64,000 nt of DNA, from assembly GCF_020379485.1 (NCBI RefSeq), contig NC_063450.1, positions 43,552,681 to 43,616,680 on the forward strand, in the 5' to 3' direction. The position numbers were made by a program, and so were the translations under genes. The stretch's first letter is position 1; each line of letters starts with the position of its first letter. Shown piece by piece: positions 45,784 to 56,064 of this stretch. The notes beneath the pieces were generated by a model, which saw only the letters and a program-made list of their open reading frames with translations, searched no databases and was not told where the DNA came from. Source of the DNA: Brassica napus (lineage: Eukaryota; Streptophyta; Magnoliopsida; Brassicales; Brassicaceae).

Positions 45784-47862
45784 TCAGGCTGTACCCATTT
45801 CAACATCATCTGAAGTACCCTCAGCTGCCGCCATTAGAGGGCCCTTCAAACCATTTTCATTGTTACCATTAAGCTCACGAGCTGCCTTTTCAAGAAATTC
45901 CTTTGCAGCAGATCGAACAGACTGTTTCTCATTTGATTGGTATTTCCTCTTTTTTGCAGATGTTTCTGAATACCTCATCCTTGATTTCTCTCCTTTGCTG
46001 AGGTCCCTAATGTTTTGCCTTTGAGCTGCATTCATTTAGCAACGGTTGTTAGAGAAACAAGGAAGGTAGGAAAGCGAAAACTGTATAACTGTATAAAAGC
46101 TTACCAGATGAAAGATCAGGCAGAGAATGTTCGATGAAACGGGTAGCTGCCTGACGGTTTAAGACTGTAGTCGGACGCAATGGTTCTACGATAAAATGGA
46201 GAGAAACGAATAAGACATCATATAGCGGATAAGGCATTGAATTAAAGGTAGCAATTCAGTCTCTAAACAAAATCCAACTGAATAAAAAAAATTCCTAAAC
46301 AAGATAAAACCGTCACAAGTTCGATTTCCGTTGGGAGGGATTTATATTACATGGTTTGGGCCTCGCTTCGTACCGAGCGAAGCGAGGCCCAAACCATGTA
46401 AAACTGTTGTAGACAAAAAAAACAAATGGATCTTCAACAAAAAGGGAAAATGGCTTGCTAACAAGAATTCAATGAAACAGATCTTATAAGTTTTATAAAA
46501 GTAAGTTGAGCATCAATCAATTTGGGAAATATAGCAAAGAAAGAAGTTTATTTGATTTCAACAGACTAAGGTGTCCCAAATGGAATGTAACAGTTTTTTT
46601 TTATAGAAGCAAATTGGAAATTAAAGATGATATAGGTAGATGAAATAAGTCAAGGTGACGAAAAGCTAAAGCGCAGAACAATGGATTAGGCGGGAGAGAA
46701 TATGATAAGCCTTCCAATGGAAACACCACTTCAGTATACAAAGTTGACATACTACTCCCCTGCATTTAAGATGGGTGTATGCAATAAAAAAAATCTATCA
46801 ACGAAAAAAAAACATTATATCTACGAGAAGTTATGGCTAACACTCTTATAGCACAATGAAACTAACAAACATAGATAATCCAATACAAGGTCAGAAATGC
46901 AGGTCTCTAGAAAAATTAGAAAAATAGGACTCCCTTTACAGCAGTGTTCTAAAAACCGGTGTAGGCAGCGCTTTGGTAAATTGGATCTAAATGAAACGAT
47001 TTTTTCCAGAATGATTTTTAAGAAAATCGTGTAATTGTCCAGAAAATCGGTTTAGACACCCACCTAAACAATAATTCTCTATAAGACGCCTAACCATCGC
47101 CTAGCAATAGCGCCTACCTTTCTCTATAAAATAAAAATGGCTAAGAAATTTATAAACTAAGAGCATATCTAAGGCAGAGATAACACTTGTTTTTTGTCCA
47201 CGAGACAACACAATCACCAATTCAAACTGAAACAAGAGTTTTAACGAACCCAAAAACACAATCTTTCAATCCAAACAGTCATAAGTAAACAAGTTTTGAT
47301 CTTTCTAGCGAAATTAGTAAGGAACAGGGTGTTTACCTTTGCTTCGATCCATACAACGCTGAAACTTCTCTTTGTAGACGTCAAGCCTCTCCTGCGAAAA
47401 AACAGCCAAAGAGAAGTCATTTTCATCAACAAACAAAAACGAATAGCCAAAAGACATTACAATTTCAGATTTGACACGGTGATCGTCGGGATTAACGCCT
47501 GTACATCTCAACCTCACTGTAAAACAAAAAAAACAAAAAAGCCACAACAACACATTTACATATCCCACAAAGGAACAAACTTTTCAATCTCATAGCAAGA
47601 ACGAAGAAAGAGGGAGAGAAGGAGGGTTACGATTGAAGATTGTTGTGGTGGCTTCGGCGAGCATGTACATGACCTTAGCTCGCTTCAACGGCTGCATCTG
47701 AGCAAGAACCTCTGGCTGAGCTAGAGAGAGCATCTCCTCGAGCTGCGGTTTGAGCTCCTCGAGGTGGGCCAGTGCTTGTTTCACAGCCTCCATCGCTGAT
47801 TTCGGAACTACTCCTGCTGCTGCTGGGGCGGCGCTGCTACTTCCTTCACCTCCTCCTTCCAT
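45784..47862 (-). CDS. Nuclear nucleic acid-binding protein, Sas10/Utp3/C1D family
   Basis: C1D/Rrp47-type protein. In yeast and animals these bind the exosome exonuclease Rrp6 and structured RNA to aid rRNA and snoRNA processing in the nucleus. Exons on the minus strand: 47862-47631, 47516-47461, 47391-47337, 46185-46105 and 46025-45784, all GT-AG and in phase, about 221 aa. Family features: the helical N-terminal half with LEELKPQLEEML and PLKRAKVMYMLAEATTTIF, the conserved LRLRCTGVNPDDHRVKSE, then ERLDVYKEKFQRCMDRSKEP and RQAATRFIEHSLPDL. A basic nuclear-type stretch (SAKKRKYQ) follows, with an acidic end. The third intron (46186-47336) is long and holds the perfect inverted repeat at 46347-46401. 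As I recall, the Arabidopsis counterpart is next to ENODL13. Confidence 0.93.
46310..46415. repeat. SINE-like fragment with a perfect 24-bp inverted repeat
   Basis: In the third intron of the C1D-like gene, GTTCGATTTCCGTTGGGAGG resembles a tRNA B box plus the following segment of the SINE at 63255. Then come arms 46347-46370 and 46378-46401, exact inverse complements (TTACATGGTTTGGGCC...), around a 7-nt loop TACCGAG. An A-rich tail follows at about 46415. It may be the 3' end of a SINE that acquired a snap-back. Confidence 0.6.
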
Positions 47863-48120
47863 CCTTATTCAATTAGACAGAGTTGGGAACAACACGGCGG
47901 CGGAGAGCTAGGTTTGCGGCGGCGGTAGACTATTTGTTGAATTCTTTTTATTTTGTTTTTATAAATAGAGAGGCGTTTCTGAAACGCAATCGGGAAGAAT
48001 GACGTCAGCGATATTAAAATGCTGTCATAGTCAGTCAGATATGGGCCGTTAAAGGGCCGTCGTCACCCATCTCGATTGCCCCGACTGATAGTTAAGCCTT
48101 GAAGAATGACCTTTATATTG
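47863..48120. other. Upstream region of the C1D-like gene
   Basis: Probable promoter and 5' UTR of the minus-strand C1D-like gene. Nothing else recognised. Confidence 0.45.
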
Positions 48121-48357
48121 ACAGCTTCAAAATGGGTTAGAGAGGATGACGAAACTGACGATGTACACAAGAAGAGCTACTCTCCAAGGGAGCGAGAATA
48201 CTGGTGGGATAACTTTTAAGGTTGATGACGAGGATCTCAAGGCTAATGATTGTGTACGTACCCAACTTGACAATGGACTGGACGAGGAACAAAGGTTTGA
48301 TCAAATTCATTTATCTACTTTTGAAAATAATTTAGGAATTCAGCTTAAACAGGCAAA
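48121..48357 (+). pseudogene. Relic of an RRC1-like (SR140-type) splicing factor gene
   Basis: Two reading frames together match a short part of RRC1-type proteins as I remember them: SKWVREDDETDDVHKKSYSP, then after a one-base slip near 48185-48195 ENTGGITFKVDDEDLKAND and an acidic LDNGLDEEQR. The Arabidopsis RRC1-like gene (At5g25060) lies between the C1D-like and folate-biopterin transporter genes, exactly this position. Only one exon-sized scrap remains, so it is non-functional. It is interrupted at 48358 by a Helitron. The identification rests on memory of the family. Confidence 0.65.
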
Positions 48358-49057
48358 TCAATACTATTAAAAGATAACGGAGTCATAAAAAATATACCTA
48401 TTATAGTTGTTTGTACCCTTTCATTTTTTAGTACAACCTATAATATAAAACCAAATATCATAACATGTTTTTATTATAGCAACAACTTAAAACTTATTAC
48501 ATTTTAATAAATAACCACGATTTAAAACAATTTTTATAACGACAATCGTTATCCTTTTACATTTTAGCAACCCACATTATTTCAATCACACGAATGTACA
48601 AGATATTTTAACTTTTAAAACATTTAATTAAATTCTTAACTTTTGAAAATTTGATTTAAAATATATAAGATGTTTTATATGTTAGTTTAGTTATACCAAA
48701 ATCCTTTAATATTTCTACATTATTTCAAAGGAGAAAATGTTTCGAAACATAGGATTCATGTTTGGATATGCAGTTCTAAGTTCTTTGGATCCTAAACGTT
48801 TGACATAACTAAATATTTTAAAATATATAGTTTAAGTTAGGGTCGGTTACTTTTTCCATAACTCAGACCCGAACTGCACCCATTTTTTTTGGTTGGTTTC
48901 GGATTTAGTTTTTCAGGTCCGACAAACCGTAGAATCGTATGAAAAAATTATATAAAAATATACATATAAAATCTGAAATAATAGTGTATAACAATCTCAA
49001 AACATTAATTCATATAAAACTTTTTTATAATTAAAAAATCCGCGCTTCAAAATCTAG
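48358..49057 (+). mobile_element. Non-autonomous Helitron, 700 bp
   Basis: Starts TCAATACTATTAAAAGATAA and ends AATCCGCGCTTCAAAATCTAG, inserted between a host A (48357) and T (49058). These match crucifer Helitron termini (5' TC, 3' CTAG after a GC-rich segment). The 3' hairpin is weak. No coding sequence. Confidence 0.7.
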
Positions 49058-49663
49058 TATGGATTAAAAGACACCGATTTACATTATTGCTTCATGTTTG
49101 TACCTTATCGGTTAGCTGCTTTGTATCATTCGAAACTAAATAGGCTGCTCGCTTACTCTGTTTGTTTTTTCTTGGGCTACAGACAAAAGCTTAGACGCAT
49201 AGAAGTTGCTTTTATAGAGTATCGTGGAGGAGAGGCCTGACGAATCTCGAGAATCATCTAAAAAGCGACACCGTGGGGAAACCCACAGCCAAAGTCCACC
49301 ACGGAAATCATCAACCGCGGAGACGAGACTTGAGATGATAGTGATGATTGTTCCTTCACCTCATGGTTTGTTCCTATAGAAAAAGATTTCAACCTGTTTA
49401 GTGTTTCAAAACTCATAAGATATGTTAGAATCACATTCTCAGACACAGCTTGTAATTGTGTATTCCAGTCCCAGTTCTGCAAGATTCTTCTTGATGCTTT
49501 TCCCCAAGGAACTATTTATATTACAAGACATACACTGTCCTTCTATACCCAACAAATGTGACAAACTTGTAAAATTTGCACTTTATATCAATGCAGGTAA
49601 ACAGTTCAGAGACAATGAAGCATGTGCTTCAAAGATTTGTCTATAACAAGAGAACACTGTGAG
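49058..49663. other. Downstream region of the folate-biopterin transporter
   Basis: Should contain the 3' UTR of the minus-strand transporter gene. Short open frames here show no domain. Confidence 0.45.
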
Positions 49664-51377
49664 CTATCTTCTATCAGCGGAATGAACAAGAGACGCCAAC
49701 TCCAAGTTCCGAGCTTCTTCTTTCTCTTCATCAGAATCAGAATCTTCCCCCATGATCTCACCCGGGAGCTTGAACGTGTTCTGATCTCCCTTGGGCACAA
49801 GAAACAGAACAAAGAGCGGCAAAACTCTCATCACATTCCTGATCAAAACCGCAAGCCAGAGGTTGCCAAACTCTGTCCTAGTCACCTTGAGGACGTGCAG
49901 CAACACTCCTCCGAGCCAAGAAGAGGTCATGAAGCCTGCATTGTCAATAGACATCAGCAACGCAAAGAATGTCCCTTCAATTCCGTGAGGACAAAGCTTT
50001 GAAGTGAGCACGAGCAACGGCATCCATTTTAGGCGTCCTATCATCTGAGACACTATCTCGTCGACCACTATGAAGAGATAGTCTGGTAAGCCAAGTTTCA
50101 AGTTGAGACGTAGCACGAGAATGAGGTCAAGCATCCCTGCCAAGGCAAAGAGAAGTTGAGTCCACAAACAAATGCCGCGGAAGGGATGGTCTTTCAGGAC
50201 TAGCTGGTACAAGGTTGCTCCTAGAATCGACCCCACCGAACCAATTGAGAGGATGAAACCAACAGTTTCCTGAAACAAAACAAGAAAAGATCTCAACATG
50301 GTAAGCAACTTCAAGTATGTTTTGAGAGTGGTTGAGTACCTGAGCAAACAAAGGGCCATCCTTTGAATCTGTGAACCAATAGAAGAGACCTTCATGAATG
50401 TTCAAACTAAGAGCAAGGGAAATGAACATATACAGACTCGGCCTCCACACATCTGAGCACTTCATCGTCCTCCACATCGCTCTCCCTGCGTCTATAAACT
50501 TCTGGTTTACCTGGATTGATACAAAACGAGAGTCAGTAGTGGAAACTCAAGCATAGTGAAAGAGACAATGACATTACCTGTTTGTAAGAGAAGCCAGGAA
50601 CATGGGACTCACTAAACACCATCCCTACTACTGATGCCAACGCAAATGGGAGTGTCAGCAAGCCAAACACACCCTAATGTCCAAAAAACCGAAACACGTC
50701 ATTTAAAAGAAGTTACAGATGACAGAGATCACTGCGAGAGATTGGCTAACCTTGGAGCCAACAAGATGAACTAAGATGCCACTCATGAAGAAACCAAGAA
50801 GCGCACCAATGGAAGAGCTTAAGCTACACAAGCTCTGCATATCCGAGGCAAGAGAAGGGTGTTTAATACTGTTGTAGGCAGTGCAAGCATCAATAGTCAC
50901 ATCAGCTATCGCCATCGCAGCACTTGCTATTGTCATCCACAAGAGCGCCAAGTAAAGATGCAGATTCCCAAGAACCGATATGAAAAGCATAGAAACCACT
51001 CCAAGGACACCTGCCAAAACGAAGTAAGGGCGTCTGTGGAAGCCGTAGATGGGAAGAACATCGGTGAGAATGCCCCAGAGAGGCTTAATGATCCACGGAA
51101 TCTTGGTGATGGCCGTGAGAGCCTGAGACTCTGAAGGCTGAACCTTTTGAACATCTTTCATGTAATACTCGGTGGCTACACGGCCTAATGAGCCGCCAAG
51201 GCCTTGATTTATACCGTAGAGTGAGACCACGCCGAAGACAAAGCTCCAGTGAAGCTCTTTGGCCAGCATCTTTATCCACCGCACTGGACCCCACAGTACA
51301 GTACGGAGATGACTCTCTCCTTTGATGACTACACGGACGGATCCGCCACTTTCGAGATTCTGGTCTTCTACCACCAT
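49664..51377 (-). CDS. Folate-biopterin transporter (FBT) family protein
   Basis: Major-facilitator-type membrane transporter (family BT1/FBT). Characterised plant members carry folates across the plastid envelope, but most are unassigned, so the substrate here is open. Exons on the minus strand: 51377-50751, 50673-50578, 50510-50340 and 50269-49664, with GT-AG introns, 499 aa. Alternating hydrophobic segments fit about 12 membrane spans. Family motifs include [23 protein letters not shown]-like [31 protein letters not shown] and [19 protein letters not shown]. The N-terminus is short (about 30 aa before the first span) and not clearly a plastid transit peptide. The acidic C-terminal tail has [12 protein letters not shown]. 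As I recall, Arabidopsis has FBT genes at the matching end of this block (At5g25040/25050). Confidence 0.94.
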
Positions 51378-52151
51378 AGCTGGTTAGGTTCAAGATTTGG
51401 CTTAAATGTTGAAACTTTTGATGTGGGTTTGGTCTGAAACTGTGGGTTAAACAGATCCAGGACCAGAGTTGGCTTGAAGTGGATGTTTTTTCTTGGGTTG
51501 GATTTGAAGCTTAGATCATAGAACTGGTGAATCTTTTGATGGAAGGCAAGTCAAAGAACAGGGATTTGGGAATTCAAAATCTTAGCTTGGATTAAAAAAG
51601 CTCATGAAAACAAGAATGAGATTGGCAAAGAAGAACATTCGTTGACTTGATTCTGTATGAACAACAAAAGCTCATTGAAGAAGAAGATGGAGGAGAAGAA
51701 AAAAAGTTATTAAAGAAATGTCAGAGGAGAGAGCGACGAACGGGAAAATGTCAAGTTTTGCTGCTAAATGTTTTGACAAAACACATCTTTCGTTTGTCTC
51801 TTACCAAGAAGAACATTCTGTCTAAATTTTTCTACTTTCTGTTTTCATTGCCTTCACCTTAAAAGTAGAAACTTTAAAAAAAATAGAAACTATTTTTGAT
51901 TTTAAATGTTTGTTTCTTTTATCAGATACCACTCAGAAAAATAAGGTTTATTTGCAAATTAAAGCGAATTTTAGACACACAAAAAAAAAAATTATAAGGT
52001 AAATTCATGAAAAAGAAGAATTATGTTTTGTAATGTTTTGCATCAAAGTCACCGTAACAAACCTAATCGTTTGATATTTCACTAATGCTTTTGACTTTTC
52101 TATCTTTCTTCACATTTGTGTTGTAGATATGAAAATGTTTGAGTTTTATCA
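51378..52151. other. Upstream region of the FBT gene
   Basis: Probable promoter and 5' UTR of the minus-strand transporter. No other feature is supported. Confidence 0.45.
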
Positions 52152-52608
52152 GAGCATCTCCAACCCAAAACTTCATTATAAAAGGAAAACAAAACTTCAA
52201 AACGAAGATTTGAGGACCGGTTATTTTAACCATGAATCCTCGAAAAAGTCTTTGAAATTTTATTTATTTGCATAATAAACTTTGACATTAACAAAAGTTA
52301 CTAACAATGATAAAAACTCCACAAATACATATAGAACATACATTTAGTTATACAACACACAATATTATATTATTTTGCGTAAACTTTATTTTATGTATTT
52401 TTATATTGTGTGAACTTTATTTAATGTTATGTAATATTTATTTTATTTTATTTTATTTTTGTATACTTGAATTATTCTAAATTAAATTTGGTATATGTAT
52501 TTATGAAAAGAAATAACAAAAAGACCAAAAATAAAATAAAAGATAGTTTTGAAGCTGTGAATAGTTTACAACCTCAAAATTTGAAATTTTAGGTTGGGTT
52601 GGAGATGT
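52152..52608. mobile_element. MITE with GAGCATCTCCAACCC ends
   Basis: The left end GAGCATCTCCAACCCAAAACTT is mirrored on the right by AGGTTGGGTTGGAGATG. About 457 bp with an AT-rich interior. The target duplication is unclear, so the superfamily (PIF/Harbinger or hAT) is open. Confidence 0.6.
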
Positions 52609-53450
52609 GTTTTAGTCTAGTTGTTTAAAATCAAAGGTTTTGTGAAATTATTTTTTGTTTGTGGTTTAACTAAATATTAATTAATGTTTATACATCAAAA
52701 TAGTGACATTTCAGTTTCAGAGAATTAGAAAAAGATATTTAGAAAATATATTTATCATGTTGCATAGAATATCGTTAAATAGTCAGTAAATTATCATAAA
52801 TTATGTAAAATTATCGACGGTTATAAATAAAATATATCAACTGTATAGTTGTGTATATAACATTTTATATTTTATAATATTATCATTAACCAGCATTAAA
52901 GAAAAAATCTGTTATTGAAATCTTACATAAAGTATGAAGTCTCCTACTTCAGCATTTTCCATATTGTTCCTTTTCTTCGCAAGAAGATTGGGTGGGACAA
53001 GTAAAAGCATCTCCAAAAGAAATTCTATAACTCCAAATATATAGTTTTTTGATCTCCAAAAAGAAACTTCAAAATTTCAAATTTGAAGTTTTGAAGTTTT
53101 GAAGAGTTAAACTCCAAATATAGAGTTTCACTTTTCAAAACTTCAAATTTGAAGTTTCATCTCTTTATTTGCATTTTGGTCCTTACAATTATACATCATA
53201 TTTATAATTCTTAAATATTTTTTTGTTTATTGTTTTAATCCTTAAAACTTTTATATCTTATAAATATTTCAAATTTGTTTTATAAATTTAAGTGTTACAC
53301 ATGAAATTAAATAAAAAATTTAAAACAAGATTTATAATATTTTAAAACTAGAATTAAACAACAAGAATATTACAAAAAACCATAATAAAAACTTATTAAA
53401 AAGACATATGAAGACATAATTATTACTCAAATTTAAATATTATAACAACA

Positions 53451-53780
53451 CTAATAGTCTGGTAAATTTGCTCCAGAACCTCCCAAATCTCCAAAATATT
53501 GTCCAAACAAATTTTGTGTAACCGAAAATGATTGTTGTTGTTGCTCTTGACGCCTTTTCCGTACGATTCTTTCTTGTTCAGATTGAATGTATTCACGAAT
53601 ATTAACATCATCGATGGAAGCTAATTTTTTAGCAATATTTTATTTTCCTCTTTTACTTCTTTAAAAGCTAATTTTGTTGTTTCATTTTGCAGTCGTAATT
53701 CAATCATCTCATGACATTTTTCCCTACTTGTTGTACTTTCGTTTAAAAGATCAAGGATTTTTTCGTTTGATGATATCAAA
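53451..53780 (-). pseudogene. 3' end of a Harbinger NAM-like accessory gene
   Basis: Reads LLNESTTSREKCHEMIEL, then LAFKEVKEENKILLK, then after a one-base slip in an A run near 53630 SIDDVNIREYIQSEQERIVR and QQSFSVTQNLFGQYF, ending GANLPDY at a TAG (53451-53453). This Gln-rich, coiled-coil C-terminus is typical of the NAM-associated proteins linked to PIF/Harbinger elements. The N-terminal Myb/SANT part is missing. Confidence 0.65.
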
Positions 53781-53928
53781 CTATCAGCGGCCATATTATG
53801 AGGATATCCGATTTCAACAATTTTTGGCTCGTAGTCTACAAATGAAGAATAAGGAGAATCATTTCTTACTTCGAAATGCACTAGTTGATCATATATGGGA
53901 GCATTACAGAAATAATTTTATGGAATAG
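53780..53928 (+). pseudogene. 3' end of a PIF/Harbinger (plant_tran) transposase
   Basis: Reads FQQFLARSLQMKNKENHFLL then RNALVDHIWEHYRNN before TAG, matching the conserved C-terminus of plant Harbinger transposases (LARxxxIxDKxTHxxLRxDLVEHIW). The catalytic DDE part is absent. Confidence 0.65.
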
Positions 53929-54221
53929 TGTAGTATTTGCTTGCAGTTTAATATTTAATTATGTACTTTTATTTATAGTTTTATATTTTAGTGTAAGATT
54001 TTTTTAATTAATATTTTTGTAATATTTATATATATGTACTAGTTATTTATAGAAGTTTTATGAATTTACATCAAATATGACAAATATAAGGATCATAATG
54101 TGAAATATAAATAATTTTGAAGTTATGTTTGAAGTTTTACTTTTAGAGAAAAACACATTGACACTTCAAATATAGAGTTTTGAAAACTTCGAAATATAGT
54201 TTTTTTTTGGAGATGTTTTAA

Positions 54222-55141
54222 ACCCGTCATAAGCACACAAAATTGTCGCTGCTATTTCAAGATCAGTCGGCCACCGAAGGAACAGAACAAGGTTTCTTTA
54301 ACCTAGTATCCCCTCTTTCGATACGTGTTCCGATACCGTTGGATCCAAATAGATCTTGTCACCACTACTACTTCTCTACTGATCTGAAATTACTAAAAAC
54401 CCTATTTCCATCATTTTTATAAGCAAAAATATATGTCCCAGCATCTTTGGGACGTTCTGTGACCTTTATTGATTAATATAATTATTTATATAAAGAGTAG
54501 AAATAGACAAGAGTTTGCCACCACCAACTGCCAACTGCTACTCATTAGTTTTTTTTCTTTCTTAAATGCGAATGTTTTATCATTTCGAAGGTGTTGATGC
54601 TGCCATTTGAAAACCTATTTTAATCGAAATTGAAACTTTTGATATATATAATTTATATTAATACACTTAGTAGTTTTATTTTCTTATAAAATCCTAAAAC
54701 TCGCGAATATCTTGTAATTTTTTGTGTGTTTTAGACAAAAGTATGTGTTTGTTTATTTGAGTGCTACTTGCTAAGTTGTTATCAGACCGGGCTTCTTCCT
54801 TTGTTAATTTATAGTTTACCCATGTAGTTTTTCGTTAGATGATCATGAACATATGCTATATAGAGATCCAAATTAGTTGGTAATGCTGTTATGGACAAGT
54901 TAAATGATATACAAAAGTCATTCATGCCTACAAGTTTAGTAGGAATTTTCAATGTCGGTTTGAGAGTTCATGTAGAAAGATTATCACACTGCGAACAATG
55001 GGCTTCAGAAAGTAGAACAAGCCCAACAAAGCATCGAGAAGTCTCCACATCATGCTTAGGCTAGAAAACGGATCAAATCGACAAATCCTCCTCACATAAT
55101 CTGCTCTGTCGCGGGCTGGCAGGTTTCTTTAATTAAAAAAA
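54222..55141. other. Intergenic, no gene recognised
   Basis: No reading frame or repeat with recognisable features. Confidence 0.5.
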
Positions 55142-55170
55142 CTAGATCCTTTGTCCGCGCTAGACGCTGA
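55142..55170 (-). mobile_element. Helitron 3' terminus (minus strand)
   Basis: Read on the minus strand, TCAGCGTCTAGCGCGGACAA followed by AGGATCTAG and a host T looks like a Helitron 3' end. An imperfect six-pair stem around TCTAG or similar lies about 10 nt before CTAG. The element would extend to the right, toward the RPA1-like pseudogene. I could not find its 5' TC end. Confidence 0.5.
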
Positions 55171-56064
55171 TTATGTCTTTTAATTTATTCTTTATATATT
55201 TAAATTGCTTAGCAAAGTTTGAAAACAGAAGTTGAGTTTAGATTTTATAGAGAAGTAGAGATTTAAAAAAAACAATGAGAAAATTGTTTAAAATGTAAAT
55301 AAATCTAGGTATCAAGTTGTGTGGGAAATAGAATAATAATCCGAATGATGCATGAATTAAAGTCACTCTTTGTTGCATGCTTTTGCATGATCTCTTATTT
55401 GCTCTTTGAAATGCTTTATGTAATCAATTGATTTGTTGAAGTAAAAATTTATTGTTGGTGATGAACTGAGTAGTAGTTTGTCTGGAAAATATTGGATATT
55501 ATTGTTCTGTTGATAAAAAAAAATTTAGATCAGTATTATTTTTTGATGTGTTTAAAAAAAATTATTTGCCTTGGAAAAGTAACTTTTAAAAACGTTGCGA
55601 TTTAGTTAATATCATGTTTCTTTTTTTACTGAATGCAATCGTAAGAAGGAAAGCTTTAAATATTCTGCCTTGAATCCTTAAGATCACATAGATTGGTTTA
55701 TTCTAGATTGATTGTTTTTTTAAGTAAGGATGTATGATGTACATGTTTGCTCAAACCAAAACCGTAAGTGCTTTATAAGTCTTTTTTTTTTTTTTTTTGT
55801 AACTTTGCTTTATAAGTCTTTACTAGTACATTATGTGACTTCTTTGGTTTCGAGAACTCAAAGTTCACAAGTCCACCTAATTCGTAAAAGCATCAATTCT
55901 AAAAAAACTAAAATGTTCAGACATCAAACTTATGGAAAAAACACTAAGGAGAGACAAAATAGATTATAAGAAAGATAGTTAATGTTGCAAAACAAAGTCT
56001 GAGATCAAAAAAAAAAATCAAAGCTTAGAGTTTTAGTAACCATAAAACTAAGATTTAACACATC
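55171..56064. other. Region between Helitron terminus and RPA1-like pseudogene
   Basis: AT-rich, non-coding. It may be the 3' interior of a Helitron if the terminus at 55142 and the pseudogene belong to one element. Confidence 0.4.

Larger units (their letters stand above)
53005..54218. mobile_element. Internally deleted PIF/Harbinger element, 1,214 bp
   Basis: Ends AAGCATCTCC and GGAGATGTTT are inverted repeats, flanked by TAA at 53002-53004 and 54219-54221, the typical 3-bp duplication. Inside, two oppositely oriented gene 3' ends meet near 53780. On the minus strand is the C-terminus of the NAM/Myb-like accessory protein. On the plus strand is the C-terminus of the DDE (plant_tran) transposase. 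The layout suggests that one deletion removed the 5' parts of both divergent genes. Confidence 0.75.

Noticed and set aside
46347..46401. MicroRNA precursor
   Set aside because: Arms are perfectly paired with a very short loop, and the SINE-like flanks suggest a repeat rather than a miRNA gene. Without small-RNA data there is no support.
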